A DNA stretch of 64,000 bases from Amorphophallus konjac. Lineage: Eukaryota; Streptophyta; Magnoliopsida; Alismatales; Araceae. Location: positions 238,871,224 to 238,935,223 of the forward strand of contig CM040118.1 of assembly GCA_022559845.1 (NCBI GenBank), in the 5' to 3' direction. Under the pieces are notes generated by a model. The model was not told the DNA's origin. It did not search any database and saw only the letters and a list, made by a program, of their open reading frames with translations. This document shows, piece after piece, positions 11,768 through 23,545 of this stretch. Position 1 is the stretch's first letter; each line of letters opens with the position of its first letter. A program made the translations under genes and the position numbers.

Positions 11768-14041
11768 TGATGCGGGACGGACACGGGAGACGACACTATA
11801 TGGTGCCACCCTCGGACTCTAGATGAAGGCACGACCAGCAACACACACCAGGGAGACACTAAGCCCGACACTATGAGGTCCTAGTGGCGAAACGTCGCTA
11901 ACAGAAGTGGAAGCTCACTCATCGTCCCAAGCGAGGGAAAGCGCGGACCGTGCGCGGTTAAGGAACCGGCGGAGGTCAAGGGTAGTCCGACTCAACTTCC
12001 GGACTCGGATCGAGTCGCGGCACGGGTCACTCTCACAGCGGTGACATGGACACACGGGCTAGTACCTACACTCTCGGCAGCGGCAAAAGACCATATACTA
12101 GCTAAGCAAATGAACGCCAAGACGTTAAGACCTTTACCTCCACGCACCCGGCGTGGCGAAGACAACCCCGGCCGAATCACAGACTCCAGGTTAACAATTA
12201 TTACAGCAATACACTAAGTCAACCCACTCCACGCAGTCGGTCACGTGTGGGGTCCGGGAATCACGCAACTCGGGTTGACGGGCAGCATCTTGATGTCGCC
12301 CGGCGGTGCTGAACTCCGCGTTTTCGTGCTTTCCGAACGGCGGCTTCTACGGGCCCACGGGGCCCACCGACGGTGCTGTCCTCTGGATCTGCGGGGGTGG
12401 GACCCACTATGATGGGGACCCCTGGTGGCGCGCCTCCACGGACGGCGGTCGACCGGGAACACCGATCGGGGGTCGATCGGCCCCGATTCCCAACTCTTGA
12501 ACTAATAACCCACGGATTTTGGTTGCTGTCTTCCGGCGCGCACTCCGGCGAAAATGGCCGCTGTGATCAATCCCGACGTCGGATCGGGACGCATGAGCTA
12601 TCGTTGGAAATCTCTCTTCAAATGCTTCAACCTAGACCCAGAGAGATCTGCTGGATCTGGTCGGATCAGAACTTTATTGAATTTACAATCCCCTGTTGTA
12701 CAGTAACCGAAGTCTCATATTTGCAGGGCACTTGTCTAAGAACCACCGTTGACCGCCTAGTAAACCTCTGATTCAGCTCTTGAGCTCTTCTTATAGGTTG
12801 TAGGGAATCAAACCACGGAACTAAGACTATTTTTAGAATTGGATTTGGAGGTGGCTGCGATTTTTTATGATTTGTGGGGTGATTGGTGGTCGGATCTGGG
12901 AACAGGTGGACAGAACTGTAGATGGGTGTGAGAACGAATTGTAGAAAATATGAGATGAGCGAATCAAAAATTGAGAAAACATGTGGATGAAGGAGTGGAT
13001 GGATGGAACCCCCAGTAAAATTGGGCGAACTAACAGAAATCAAAAGGTGGCTCTAAGGCATGAAACTCAGGACGGATGTGAACATGGACAGAACTCTGGC
13101 AGAACTGAAATAGAAGAGTGGACGAAAATCAAAAATTAGCAAACGTGATCTAAATGCTGGCCTGATATTTGTGGGTGGAGAGGAACATCCCAGGAACAAC
13201 TCCTCCAAATTTGGTAGCCAAATGAGTTCAGGGAAGACCTGTGAATTTCGAACAAGCTGCTGTGGTACTGCGCAGGTAGAACTCCGTTGATGGCGTTGGC
13301 GGTGCGATAGCGGCTCATGGCGGCGGCGGCGATCGTCGGAACTGATACACGAGGAGTCACACCTCAGAATGGAAGCCTTCACAGCATCCATGGGGGAGAG
13401 GGAGAGGAGAAGGGGGTGCACCAAGCTGGAGCTCCAAGAATTACTTTGATTCAAATGGCATTAATTCATCAAAATGGGAAAATACAAGTATTTATGTGTT
13501 ACATCTCACATCTATCCACAACCGTAGGATCTAGGGGAAGGGGATGGAGGGCTGGGATGAGATGTGAACATCACACAAAAATTAAAATAAAAAAAAATGG
13601 AAGGGGGCGGCCTATTGACTATGGTGGCAAGGGGGGGACAAGTTGGTAGCCACCTTGGACTTTGAAGTCCACTTGTCTCCCATGTGCCTTTTACCATTCA
13701 AACTTCTAGATGCCTCCATTTGACATGTTGACTGACCCCACATGGGGCCCATGGGCTGAGGTGGATCAATGGGAGGGGCCTGGTGGGTCCCGTGGGGCCC
13801 AGGGGTCCCATTTTGCAAATAAGCCCCTCGTACACTCATAATTACATACTGAATACAATGAAATAAATACAAATTACACACACATAAAGGCTAACTAAAT
13901 ATGATAAATGGGGAGGCTCAAGGTAGAGTCTCCAGGCTGTCTCCGAGCCAGATGGATGGTGAGGTGGCTCGAGTCGTGCTCTGTGTGCGGTACTGGTGGC
14001 TTGGCGTGTCGCGCCGCTCAACTGCTCGGGTGTCCGCACCA
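11768..14041 (-). repeat. 5' LTR of the 4089-14041 chromovirus
   Basis: 2274 bp, starting TGATGCGGGAC and ending GTCCGCACCA on the plus strand, abutting the CTTAT duplication at 14042. Alignable throughout with 4089-6377. A diverged relative in the opposite orientation forms the solo LTR at 53640-58742. Confidence 0.92.
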
Positions 14042-14687
14042 CTTATGCCCGGCCACGAACCGGGATAGGTGTCCCTGGCAGACGAGGAGCTTGATCACAT
14101 CCTGGAGCTGATCGCAATCACCGGTATGATGCCCGTGATCGCTATGGAACATGCAGTGCTTACTACGATTGCGGCTCTTCGATCTTATGGCTCGGGTTGG
14201 CGGAGGAGGCCCGAGCCTTTGATGTCTCCATATATCTCGTACACCGGAGTGGTTAAGGGAGTGTACCGCTCATACTTCTGGGACGGTTCTTTGTGCTCCC
14301 CGTCTCGATTCCACCTTTTTCCTTGGCCCGAGCTTGACTCGGGTGCCCGCTTCTTGTACCCCTCTCGACTCGAGCCGGTTGCACCTCGGCATGCGCTGAG
14401 TACCTTTTCACCCTCGGCGTGGCGCAAAGCTAGAGACACTAGCTCGGCAAGGGTCGAGGGAGGGTGGAGGACAAGTTCACGGCGGAGGTTCTAGTCCCGA
14501 GTGCCTCCGTTCAGCGCGGTTATGGCCGAGGCTACATCTAGGTGGGGGATTCTCAGGGCTTCCGACTTGAATCGGTTGATATAAGCCCAGAGTTTCTCCC
14601 CTTGCACCTGTTTCAAAGCCAATAGCCCCGCTACCGACCTTAGGGGGCCACTGCCGGTGAAACTCTCCTTAAATACTCGCCCAAACT
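14042..14687 (-). pseudogene. Tat#1 gag, C-terminal half, between two nested insertions
   Basis: Minus-strand gag of Tat#1 continuing from 24991. From 14687 downward it encodes FKESFTGSGP followed by LALKQVQGEKLWAYINRF, a recognisable plant Ty3 gag segment. A TAG lies near 14492-14494. The frame then resumes, and an Arg/Lys-rich stretch leads to a nucleocapsid-like block, CMFHSDHGHHTGDC, the C-x2-H...GH-x4-C variant common in Tat and Athila gags, near 14130-14160. Positions 14042-14046 are the second copy of the CTTAT target duplication. Opposite-strand open frames here are shadows. Confidence 0.78.
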
Positions 14688-14798
14688 TGTAGCAACCCTG
14701 ATAAAAATAAGCTTTTTAAATAAATCAAATTAAAATAAAAGATAAGTAAATAGATGATAAAGAGCCTAAATGAGTAATAATAAACCAAAATATAAATA

Positions 14799-15013
14799 AC
14801 GCCTTGGGTCAAGGCGTGACTTCGAAAAGAAACGCCCTTACATAAGGCGTTAATTTTAAAAAGGACGCCAACACAAAAGGGCGTCAATTCCCAAACGGCC
14901 GAAAATAAATAAAGGGCAAGTATAAGTGACGCCCTCTACATGGGCGCGTTTCGCATATGAAATGACGCTTGACAAGGCGTCAATTTAAATTAACGCCCTC
15001 ACTTAGGACGTTA
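14799..15013 (+). repeat. Palindrome cluster 1 in Tekay LTR (upstream of TATA)
   Basis: Six short imperfect palindromes in about 215 bp: 14799-14817, 14831-14851, 14864-14885, 14928-14948, 14963-14982 and 14991-15013. The pattern is (A/G)ACGCC, a 3-10 nt loop, then GGCGT(T/C), usually followed by AATT. The first has perfect 8-bp arms (ACGCCTTG / CAAGGCGT). The core recurs but loops and flanks differ, so this is not a simple tandem repeat. The 3' LTR copy lies at about 22207-22421. Confidence 0.8.
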
Positions 15014-15157
15014 ATTCAGTTCGAGTTCTATTCGACCCAAGAGACTATCCAGAGCAAGTTTCTGGATAACTACGAGGAAGATTGAGTAGGGTAATGACTC
15101 TATCATGGAAGTATTACTTCCAATACAACTCTAACCCTATTAGGATCCCCAAAATCC

Positions 15158-15165
15158 TATAAATA
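15158..15165 (+). promoter_or_regulatory. TATA box of Tekay 5' LTR
   Basis: TATAAATA followed by ACCTT. The same motif is kept at 22566-22573 in the 3' LTR and at 55586-55593 in the diverged solo LTR, which supports a functional promoter in the ancestral LTR. A transcription start would be expected about 30 bp downstream. Confidence 0.7.
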
Positions 15166-15582
15166 ACCTTGTCCATCGAACCCTAAAAGCTATTTGGTCG
15201 AAGGAGGTTTCACTCTGCTGCTGTGCGTGAAGAACAGGTTTATGTTCTTCATCCTACCTCTGTTTTCGATCAACTCATGAAGAATATTAATTTTTCTTCA
15301 TCTTATTCTCCTATAGGTTGCCTGCCTTGCGTTTCCTGACGTGCTGAAGAACGAGGGGTCCTTCATCAAACATCATCTTCTTCTTCTTCTTCCGGTGATC
15401 AGAAGACTCTGTTGCAAAACAGAGTATCGTTTCTCTTCACATATCTTCACCCACATAATCATCAGGTAGGTTTTCTCAAGAAACGTAGCCCAAATTAATT
15501 TAAGATCCTTAATAAAATCATATGTTATCCATGCATATAGTTTCATCATGGTTTTAAATGTCTTCTGTAAAATTTTGAAAGA

Positions 15583-16034
15583 AGCGACCCTGACAAGGGC
15601 GCTAATTCTTGTTTGACACCCTACCTAGGAGTCGTCAATTTCATATAAATTGATAATTATCCATGTTTAAAATTCTATATCTATGAAACCATGAACCTAA
15701 TCTAATGCATGTTCATCCTGATTGAATCCTGCTATTTTTCTGATCCTGACTATATAAATTATTTCCTGAAAATTTAATATCTGAAATTTGGAAAAAATAT
15801 TGAATTAACGACCTGCCCAAAGGCGTTTCTTATTGAACCGACGCCCCAGATCAGGGCACAAATTGAAAGATAACGCCCCTGACCAGGGCGCGTTTTTGTT
15901 AAATTCCATAATATTGGAAATGTTGGTAAAATAGAAATAAAGAATGGACGACTGCTGTATACGTCGTCAAATTGTGAATAAACGCCCCTGAGTAAGGCGT
16001 TAATTGGATAATTAATGACTTAGCTTAAGTCGCT
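15583..16034 (+). repeat. Palindrome cluster 2 in Tekay LTR (downstream of TATA)
   Basis: Eight further units: 15583-15603, 15613-15637, 15807-15827, 15840-15858, 15872-15893, 15947-15968, 15981-16002 and 16017-16034. Some keep the ACGCC/GGCGT core. Others have changed cores that still pair or nearly pair across the loop (for example GACGAC with GTCGTC at 15947-15968). They would lie in the transcribed part of the LTR. The 3' LTR copy lies at about 22991-23440. Confidence 0.78.
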
Positions 16035-17548
16035 ATTTTCTGTATTACTAATTTACACTGATTACTGTCAACCGAAGGGTTATATATATATATATATATC
16101 TATATCGGCACTATATTTCCACTCCGTGAATATAGTCCCATGTTTCATGATGTTTTTATCGCACTACCGTCAATTCTCATTGACATACAAGCTCTCCATT
16201 GGACATTCCGTTCCTTTGGACTAGCGAGTTAGTCATAGAGACCTCCGTAAGTCTCCTCGCAGCCTTGGATTCCCTCAAGGCCGACTGAGCTGGTTGTACC
16301 ATAAAAACCCATTACACTATTTTATCATGTCACTCTATAGAAACATGGTATACCGGCCCTCATGTTATGCAAAGTGTGTATCATGAGAATTCTCTTAATG
16401 GGATGAGGTTATCATGCCATTTGATGCTGTTCTTGTAAACCCCAATTCTATATTCAACATGATGTTCTGGTGGACCTCAATTCTATATTAAGAATGAGGA
16501 CGTCTTGCCATTGATGTGCTGTTCTTGTGGACCTCAATTCTATACAAAGAATGTCCATACTTGTTTGTCATGGTACCCAAGTTAGGGAACCAATTCCATC
16601 TAGTTTTATCGATAATCGTGATTGTACCGTTATTATCGCCATTCTATGTCAAGTGTCATATTTTTGGACTCTACTCTATCCAAGTTTATCCTACATGTCT
16701 ACAAGCTTTATTCTTGAAATTCCATATTGGCTATACACAAAAGTGGATGTTAAAATACATGATTAATGCCTGCGCATATAGGGCCCGATCTGGTCCTGGG
16801 AGGAGCCCTCGAAAGTACTTGTGCCCATGGGAGTTGATTGATCACGGTATTGGCATTATACCGAAGTGCATGACTATCTTGATTGAACATTCCACAAATC
16901 TTGTACTTGTACTTGACTTGATATTACATGACTTGCGTGACCCGAAAAAGGGCAATTTCATACTTGCGTGCTTGAAACGTGTTAGCCAAATTCCAACATG
17001 ACATGATGAATACACTTGCTTGAATATCTTGATATCTTTTGATATAAGTTCTTGAAAGTTCATGACTAGTTCTCGTCGCTACCTTATTGTTATACACTCT
17101 CTCTATCTTGTCGTTTTATGCGAGCATGCATAGCTATAGTGCATTCATGAAAGATGTAATTACTTAAACCCATTGCTAGTTCTTGAGATATAATTCCCTA
17201 CTGAGCGTTCGCTCACTTAGTGTTTCCCTACTTTTCAGGTAAGTCCGACGATGAGGGAACTCAAACGGATGGGGAAAATCAAGAGTGAAAGAGATAGAGC
17301 ATCTTCCGTGTTATCTAGTCTTTTTCATATTTTCTTGAGTCAACCTTGTATTTTTCCTTTATTTTAGTTAGTACTTCAAAGGTTTGTAATAGACATATTC
17401 TTATGAAGGAATAAAGGATTGGGTTATCTTTACTTTTGCGCATCTCTGATTTTGGTGTCGAATATACTAATACTCTGATTGACATGATTGATATAAACTC
17501 GTCACGCGTCTCCGGGTATCTTCCGCTCTCGGGGCGTGACAGTTTTTG

Positions 17549-17560
17549 TGGTATCAGAGC
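17549..17560 (+). other. Primer-binding site (initiator tRNA-Met) of Tekay-type element
   Basis: TGGTATCAGAGC, 7 nt after the 5' LTR end (17541). The leader 17561-17714 carries no feature I recognise. Confidence 0.95.
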
Positions 17561-17714
17561 TTAGGGTATTCAATTCCTAGGAAAACCCAAGTGCAAGGAT
17601 AGGTTCAAACCTTTAACCAGTGAGATTGGGTAGAACCAAGGGTTGAGTTAACATAAAAACCTAAAAGCCCTTAACGCGAGTATATACTAATATAGTTATT
17701 GTAATTGTAGGATA

Positions 17715-19826
17715 ATGGCCGCCGAACGTGCTCAGTGGCGCAACATGCAGCGTACACTTCAAGGCATGACTCAGGTGCTGCAACAAGTAGCACAGGGAGG
17801 TGCACAACGAGCAGGGAGTCTCCACCAAGTCTTTAAAAACATGAACCCGCCTAAATTCACGGGTTCTACTGATCCGGACGACGCAGAGCACTGGATCAGG
17901 GAGACGGAACGTATATTCCATGTTATGCAGTGCACAGATCAAGATAAAGTCTTATTAGTTACTTTCCAACTAGAAAGGGATGCCCGATGTTGGTGGGAAT
18001 CAATAGAAGCTACTTTTCAAGACCAAGTTACTTGGGAAGAATTCGTTGAATATTTCAACGCTAAATATTTTTCGGACCGAGTACAGGAAAAGAAAGCTGC
18101 AGAATTTGCTGCACTGAAGCAACGGTCCTTGACAGTGGCCGAGTACGAGGCCCAATTTTCTAGATTATCTCGGTATGCTAAGCACTTAGTTAGCACCGAG
18201 AAGATGAAAGCTAGGAGGTTCCTAAATGGGCTCAGGCCCCAATATATTACCCAACTGGCACCGATGGATATTCAAGTCTATTCGGAGATAGTACGTCGAG
18301 CCCAGCTTCTAGAAGATGCCACGGAACTATCTGATAGAATCCGTGGGAAGGACAAGAAAGAACAAGTTACAAGTTCGGGTTCCTTTAAACCCAACTTCAA
18401 GAAGAGGCCTAGCAATGGAGGTACTTCCTCACAAGATCAGAAGTTTAAGAAGACCAAGCCCTTCTCCATCACCACTACCCCATCAAATATAGTGTGCAAG
18501 CATTGTGACAAGGCGGGCCATAGAGCAGAAGAATGCTGGAGGAAACTAGGAGCATGTCTCCGCTGTGGGAGTCGCGATCATCGAATTCCCGATTGCCCAT
18601 TACTTAATGATCAAGCCGGGGACGGGAAGCGCCCAGTAACCAAGAATGCTCGTCTTCACGCAATTAAGGAGATCGAACAAGAAGAAGAAGGCGGACTAGT
18701 AGAAGGTACATTGAAAGTTTGTTCCAAGTCTGCATATGTCTTAATTGATACTGGTGCTTCACATTCAATTGTTTCCAAGAAGTTCGTTGATCCGTTACCT
18801 CTAGAACCGGAATGGATAAAATTAGTCTTGTATACTCCTCTAGGAAACGAGACTAATATTACACACCATTACCAGAACTGTGAAGTATTGGTTCATGGTA
18901 AGAATCTCCCTATTGATCTTATATGTTTAGATCTAAAGGAGTATGATGTCATACTAGGAGCGGATTGGTTATCTAAATATCAGGCAACGGTTGATTGTCG
19001 CAATAGCAATGTTACTTTCGAGGAATTTCCAGAACTGATCTTTACTAGCCCCAAGAGGCGAAGCAAAACCCCTCTTATTTCGGCTCTCCGAGCTAGCAAG
19101 CTCATCAGGAAAGGATGTATATCTTTCCTTGCATTCGTCACGATTAAGGAGGCTAAGGAAACTAAGATAGAAGACATTCCGGTGGTACAAGAATTTCCGG
19201 ACGTATTTCTAGAAGATTTGCCTGGATTACCCCCACAAAGAGAAGTGGCCTTCACCATCGACTTAATTCCTGGTGCTGGACCAGTTTCTAAGGCACCGTA
19301 TAGAATGTCACCTGCTGAACTCAAGGAGTTAAAGGAGCAATTGATAGAACTCATTAAGAAAGGATTCATAAGACCAAGTACTTCCCCATGGGGAGCGCCT
19401 GTATTATTTGTAAAGAAGAAAGATGGATCCATGAGGTTATGCATCGACTATCGACAGTTGAATCATCTCACTATCAAGAACAAGTATCCACTGCCGAGAA
19501 TCGATGAGTTGTTTGATCAAATTTCAGGATCCAAGTACTTTTTCAAAATTGATCTTAGGTCGGGATATCATCAGTTAAGAATCAAGGATGAGGACATTAA
19601 TAAGACTGCATTCAGAAGCAGGTACGGCCATTATGAATTTGTTGTTATGTCTTTCGGACTAACGAATGCCCCTGCTGCCTTTATGCAGTTAATGAATAGT
19701 ATATTCAGGCCTTATTTGGACCAATTCGTGGTGGTTTTCATTGATGATATATTGATTTATTCCGAGACCAAGGAAGAGCATGAGGAGCATTTAAGGATTG
19801 CATTACAAATATTGAGGGCAAACTAA
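17715..19826 (+). pseudogene. Tekay gag, protease and most of RT (703 codons to first stop)
   Basis: Starts at ATG 17715, the first in-frame Met after the leader. Gag core is about residues 35-210 ([49 protein letters not shown]). Two zinc knuckles follow at residues 261-298 ([14 protein letters not shown] and [14 protein letters not shown]). Protease has the active site [12 protein letters not shown] at about residue 341. RT begins near residue 525 with [14 protein letters not shown], then [20 protein letters not shown] and the catalytic FIDDILIYS at about 675. The TAA at 19824-19826 interrupts RT; the same frame continues beyond it. Gag builds the particle, protease cuts the polyprotein and RT copies the RNA. 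Confidence 0.94.
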
Positions 19827-21080
19827 TTATATGCAAAACTCAGCAAGTGTGAATTCTGGCTTGAGGAAGTGACTTTTCTTGGACATGTTATATCAAAGGA
19901 TGGCTTATCAGTAGATCCATCAAAAGTTGAAGCTGTAAGAAATTGGGAAAGACCGACTAATGCTAGCGAGATCCGAAGTTTCTTAGGTCTTGCTGGCTAT
20001 TACAGGCGATTCATCAAAGATTTCTCTAAGATCGCCGTACCACTTACGAGGTTAACTTGCAAGGAGATCCGTTACGAATGGAGTGAGGAATGTGAAAGAA
20101 GCTTCCAAACTCTCAAGGATCATCTTACTACAGCTCCTATCTTAGCTTTACCAATGGAAGGAGAGAAATTCGAGGTATACACTGATGCTTCTGGCATTGG
20201 CCTCGGATGTGTTCTAATGCAACAAGGAAAGGTTATAGCTTATTCTTCTCGTCAATTAAAGAAGCATGAAGAGAACTACCCCGTCCATGACTTAGAATTA
20301 GCCGCGGTAGTATTTGCACTAAAGATCTGGAGGCATTATCTATATGGAGTACAGTTTACTGTATACTCCGATCACAAGAGTCTCAAGTATATTTTCTCTC
20401 AAAAGGAACTAAATATGAGGCAAAGGTGTTGGCTAGAATATCTCAAGGACTTCGACTTCAATATACAATATCATCCCGGAAAGGGTAATCATGTAGCTGA
20501 TGCCCTTAGTCGAAAGCCGAGAGCACTGTTAGCCAATTGTATGATTCAAGAATGGAAGTTGCTGGAGCAATTCTCTAAGCTCAATATAAGCATGGACACG
20601 AACTTCAAATGTGTCACATTATCTCATATAAGCATTCATCCAGACCTATTAACTGAAATACAAGCACTTCAGGATGATGACCCAATATTAGTGGAAATCA
20701 AGAGTAAACTAGAAGGACAGTCTGATTTCCAATTAACATCAGATAGAAGGTTGTTATTCCAAAACAGAACTTGTATACCGGATTGTCCCGAGTTAAAGAA
20801 GAAGATCTTAGATGAAGCTCATAGATCAAGGTACACGATTCATCCTGGATCTACCAAAATATACCAAGATGTGAAAAGAAATTTTTGGTCGCCCAACATG
20901 AAAAGGGAAATAGCGGACTACGTGTCGCGCTGTCTCACATGCCAACAGGTCAAGGCGGAACACCAAAAGCCTGCTGGAAAACTACATCCTCTAGATATCC
21001 CTAAATGGAAGTGGGAGGATATTGGTATGGATTTCATCATGGGTTTATCTAAATCAAAAGGAGGACATGATGGAATATGA
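19827..21080 (+). pseudogene. Tekay RT thumb, RNase H and integrase N-terminal half
   Basis: Same frame as the upstream piece. The RT connection ([15 protein letters not shown]) is followed by RNase H ([34 protein letters not shown]) and [15 protein letters not shown]. Integrase starts with the zinc-binding block (H-x4-H, then CLTCQQVK near 20935) and the first catalytic Asp in [12 protein letters not shown] near 21020. A TGA at 21078-21080 ends this piece at a position where relatives have Trp. Confidence 0.92.
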
Positions 21081-22022
21081 GTTATTATTGACCGATTGAC
21101 CGATGTGTTGGCTGCATTATACATCAAGGACATAGTCAGATTACACGATATTCCTATTTCAATCGTGTCTGACAGAGATCCCCGTTTTACTTCTCATTTT
21201 TGGAAGGGACTACAAAATTCGTTGGGAACAAGGCTTAACTTTAGTACAGCTTTTCATCCTCAAACGGATGGTCAGACCGAGAGAACTAATCAGGTGGCTG
21301 AAGTTATGCTCAGAGCTTGCATCATTGATTTCGATGGAAGCTGGCATGATCACTTGCCGTTGGTGGAATTTGCATACAATAATAGCTACCAGGCAAGTAT
21401 ACAAATGGCACCTTTCGAAGCCTTATACGGAAGGAGTTGCCGATCACCCTTATGCTGGGACGAAGTTGGAGAGAAACAACTATTAGGACCAGACATGGTA
21501 AGGGATACCACTGAGAAGATACAATCGATTAGAGAAAGACTGCACGTTGCTCAGTCTAGGCAAAAGGCTTATGCCGATACAAGAAGGAGAGATCTTGAAT
21601 TCTAAGTCAGAGATCATGTATTTCTCAAGATATCGCCTGTACGTGGCATACGGAGATTTGGTGTTAAGGGCAATCTTACACCAAGATACATTGGACCTTT
21701 CGAGATACTGGAAAGAGTTGGCGAGGTTGCTTATCGCATCGCATTGCCTCCTCAATTGTCCGATGTTCATAATGTGTTCCACATATCTATGTTGAAGAAA
21801 TATGTACACGACCCATCACATATTATTGATCATGGAGACTTAGTGATCCAGAAGGATCTCACATATGAGCAGAAGCCCATGAAGATACTAAATCGTGAAG
21901 TACGTACTCTAAGGAATAAGGTTATTCCCATGCTAAAACTACAATGGAATAAGAGTTCCGATCATGAAGCCACATGGGAGACCGAGGAATCCATGAGGAA
22001 GCAATTTCCAAAATTATTTTAA
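21081..22022 (+). pseudogene. Tekay integrase core/C-terminus and chromodomain-like tail
   Basis: Continues in frame after the TGA. IIDRLT runs straight into DVLAALYIKDIVRLH, so about 14-18 residues usually found there appear deleted without loss of frame. The other catalytic residues are present (SDRDPRF and TDGQTERTN). A TAA at 21603-21605 breaks the C-terminal domain. The tail ([59 protein letters not shown]) is the divergent Tekay/Del chromodomain type, expected to influence targeting. True end at 22022. Confidence 0.9.
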
Positions 22023-22086
22023 GGTATATACTCTACACTCTCCACATATATATACTATGGAATTTGGGGATCAAATTCTTTTAAAT

Positions 22087-22095
22087 AGGGGAGGG
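22087..22095 (+). other. Polypurine tract of Tekay-type element
   Basis: AGGGGAGGG immediately before the 3' LTR start at 22096, in the usual position for plus-strand cDNA priming. The 3' untranslated stretch 22023-22086 is AT-rich. Confidence 0.9.
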
Positions 22096-23487
22096 TGTAG
22101 CAACCCTGATAAAAATAAGATTTTTAAATAAATCAAATTAAAATAAAAGATAAGTAAATAGATGATAAAGAGCCTAAATGAGTAATAATAAATCAAAATA
22201 TAAATAACGCCTTGGGTCAAGGCGCGACTTCGAAAAGAAACGCCCTTACATAAGGCGTTAATTTTAAAAAGGACACCAACACAAAAGGGCGTCAATTCCC
22301 AAACGGCCGAAAATAAATAAAGGGCAAGTATAAGTGACGCCCTCTACATGGGCGCGTTTCGCATAAGAAATGACGCTTGACAAGGCGTCAATTTAAATTA
22401 ACACCCTCACTTAGGACGTTAATTCAGTTCGAGTTCCGTTCGACCCAGGAGACTATCCAGAGCAAGTTTCTGGATAACTACGAGGAAGATTGAGTAGGGT
22501 AATGACTCTATCATGGAAGTATTACTTCCAATACAACTCTAACCCTATTAGGATCCCCAAAATCCTATAAATAACCTTGTCCATCGAACCCTAAAAGCTA
22601 TTTGGTCGAAGGAGGTTTCGCTCTGCTGCTGTGCGTGAAGAACAGGTTTATGTTCATCTTCCTGCCTCTGTTTTCGATCAACTCATGAAGAATATTAATT
22701 TTTCTTCATCTTATTCTCCTATAGGTTGCCTGCCTTGCGTTTCCTGACGTGCTGAAGAACAAGGGGTTCTTCATCAAACATCATCTTCTTCTTCTTCTTC
22801 CGGTGATCAGAAGACTCTGTTGCAAAACAGAGTATCGTTTCTCTTCACATATCTTCACCCAGATAATCATCAGGTAGGTTTTCTTAAGAAACGTAGCCCA
22901 AATTAATTTAAGATCCTTAATAAAATCATATGTTATCCATGCATATAGTTTCATCATGGTTTTAAATATTTTTTGTAAAATTTTGAAAGAAGCGACCCTG
23001 ACAAGGGCGCTAATTCTTGTTTGACACCCTACCTAGGAGTCGTCAATTTCATATAAATTGATAATTATCCATGTTTAAAATTCTATATCTATGAAACCAT
23101 GAACCTAATCTAATGCATGTTCATCCTGATTGAATCCTGCTATTTTTATGATCCTGACTATATAAATTATTTCCTGAAAATTTAATATCTGAAATTTGGA
23201 AAAAATATTGAATTAACAACCTGCCCAAAGGCGTTTCTTATTGATCCGACGCCCCAGATCAGGGCGCAAATTGAAAGATAACGCCCCTGACCAGGGCGCG
23301 TTTTTGTTAAATTCCATAATATTGGAAATGTTGGTAAAATAGAAATAAAGAATGGACGACTGCTGTATACGTCGTCAAATTGTGAATAAACGCCCCTGAG
23401 TAAGGCGTTAATTGGATAATTAATGACTTAGCTTAAGTCACTATTTTATGTATTACTATTTTACACTGATTACTGTCAACCGAAGGG

Positions 23488-23545
<58 letters not shown>

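Larger units (their letters stand above)
4089..14041 (-). mobile_element. Chromovirus (Ty3, CRM/Galadriel-like) with long LTRs, full length, inactive
   Basis: Complete 9953-bp element on the minus strand. LTRs lie at 4089-6377 (3') and 11768-14041 (5'). The outer ends are TGATGCGGGA at the left and GTCCGCACCA at the right, forming an imperfect inverted repeat. It is flanked by a perfect 5-bp target duplication CTTAT (4084-4088 and 14042-14046). A PBS matching initiator tRNA-Met sits next to the 5' LTR. Gag, protease, RT, RNase H, integrase and a chromodomain are all in one continuous reading frame, broken by five in-frame stops. Integrase and chromodomain features resemble the CRM/Galadriel side of the chromoviruses; the exact clade is uncertain. 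It inserted into Tat#1 gag. Confidence 0.93.
14688..17541 (+). repeat. 5' LTR of Tekay-type element
   Basis: 2854 bp, TG...CA bounded. It contains a TATA box (TATAAATA, 15158-15165), two clusters of short palindromes (14799-15013 and 15583-16034), a (TA)n run at 16081-16099, and near its end a conserved GAGCGTTCGCTC inverted repeat (17213-17224) and CTTTTCAGGTAAGT (17231-17244). Open frames around 16516-17001 recur in the 3' LTR and are not supported as genes. Confidence 0.94.

Noticed and set aside
14069..14494. 141-codon plus-strand frame
   Set aside because: It is the complement of Tat#1 gag, whose minus-strand motifs explain the sequence.
14799..16034. CRISPR-like array
   Set aside because: Units are palindromic with variable cores and spacing, lie within an LTR and recur in its copies; this is plant retroelement DNA, not a prokaryotic array.
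16516..17001. 161-codon frame in the Tekay 5' LTR
   Set aside because: In the 3' LTR the same stretch opens only for 127 codons (24062-24445). It is AT-rich, low in coding character and absent from the diverged LTR.
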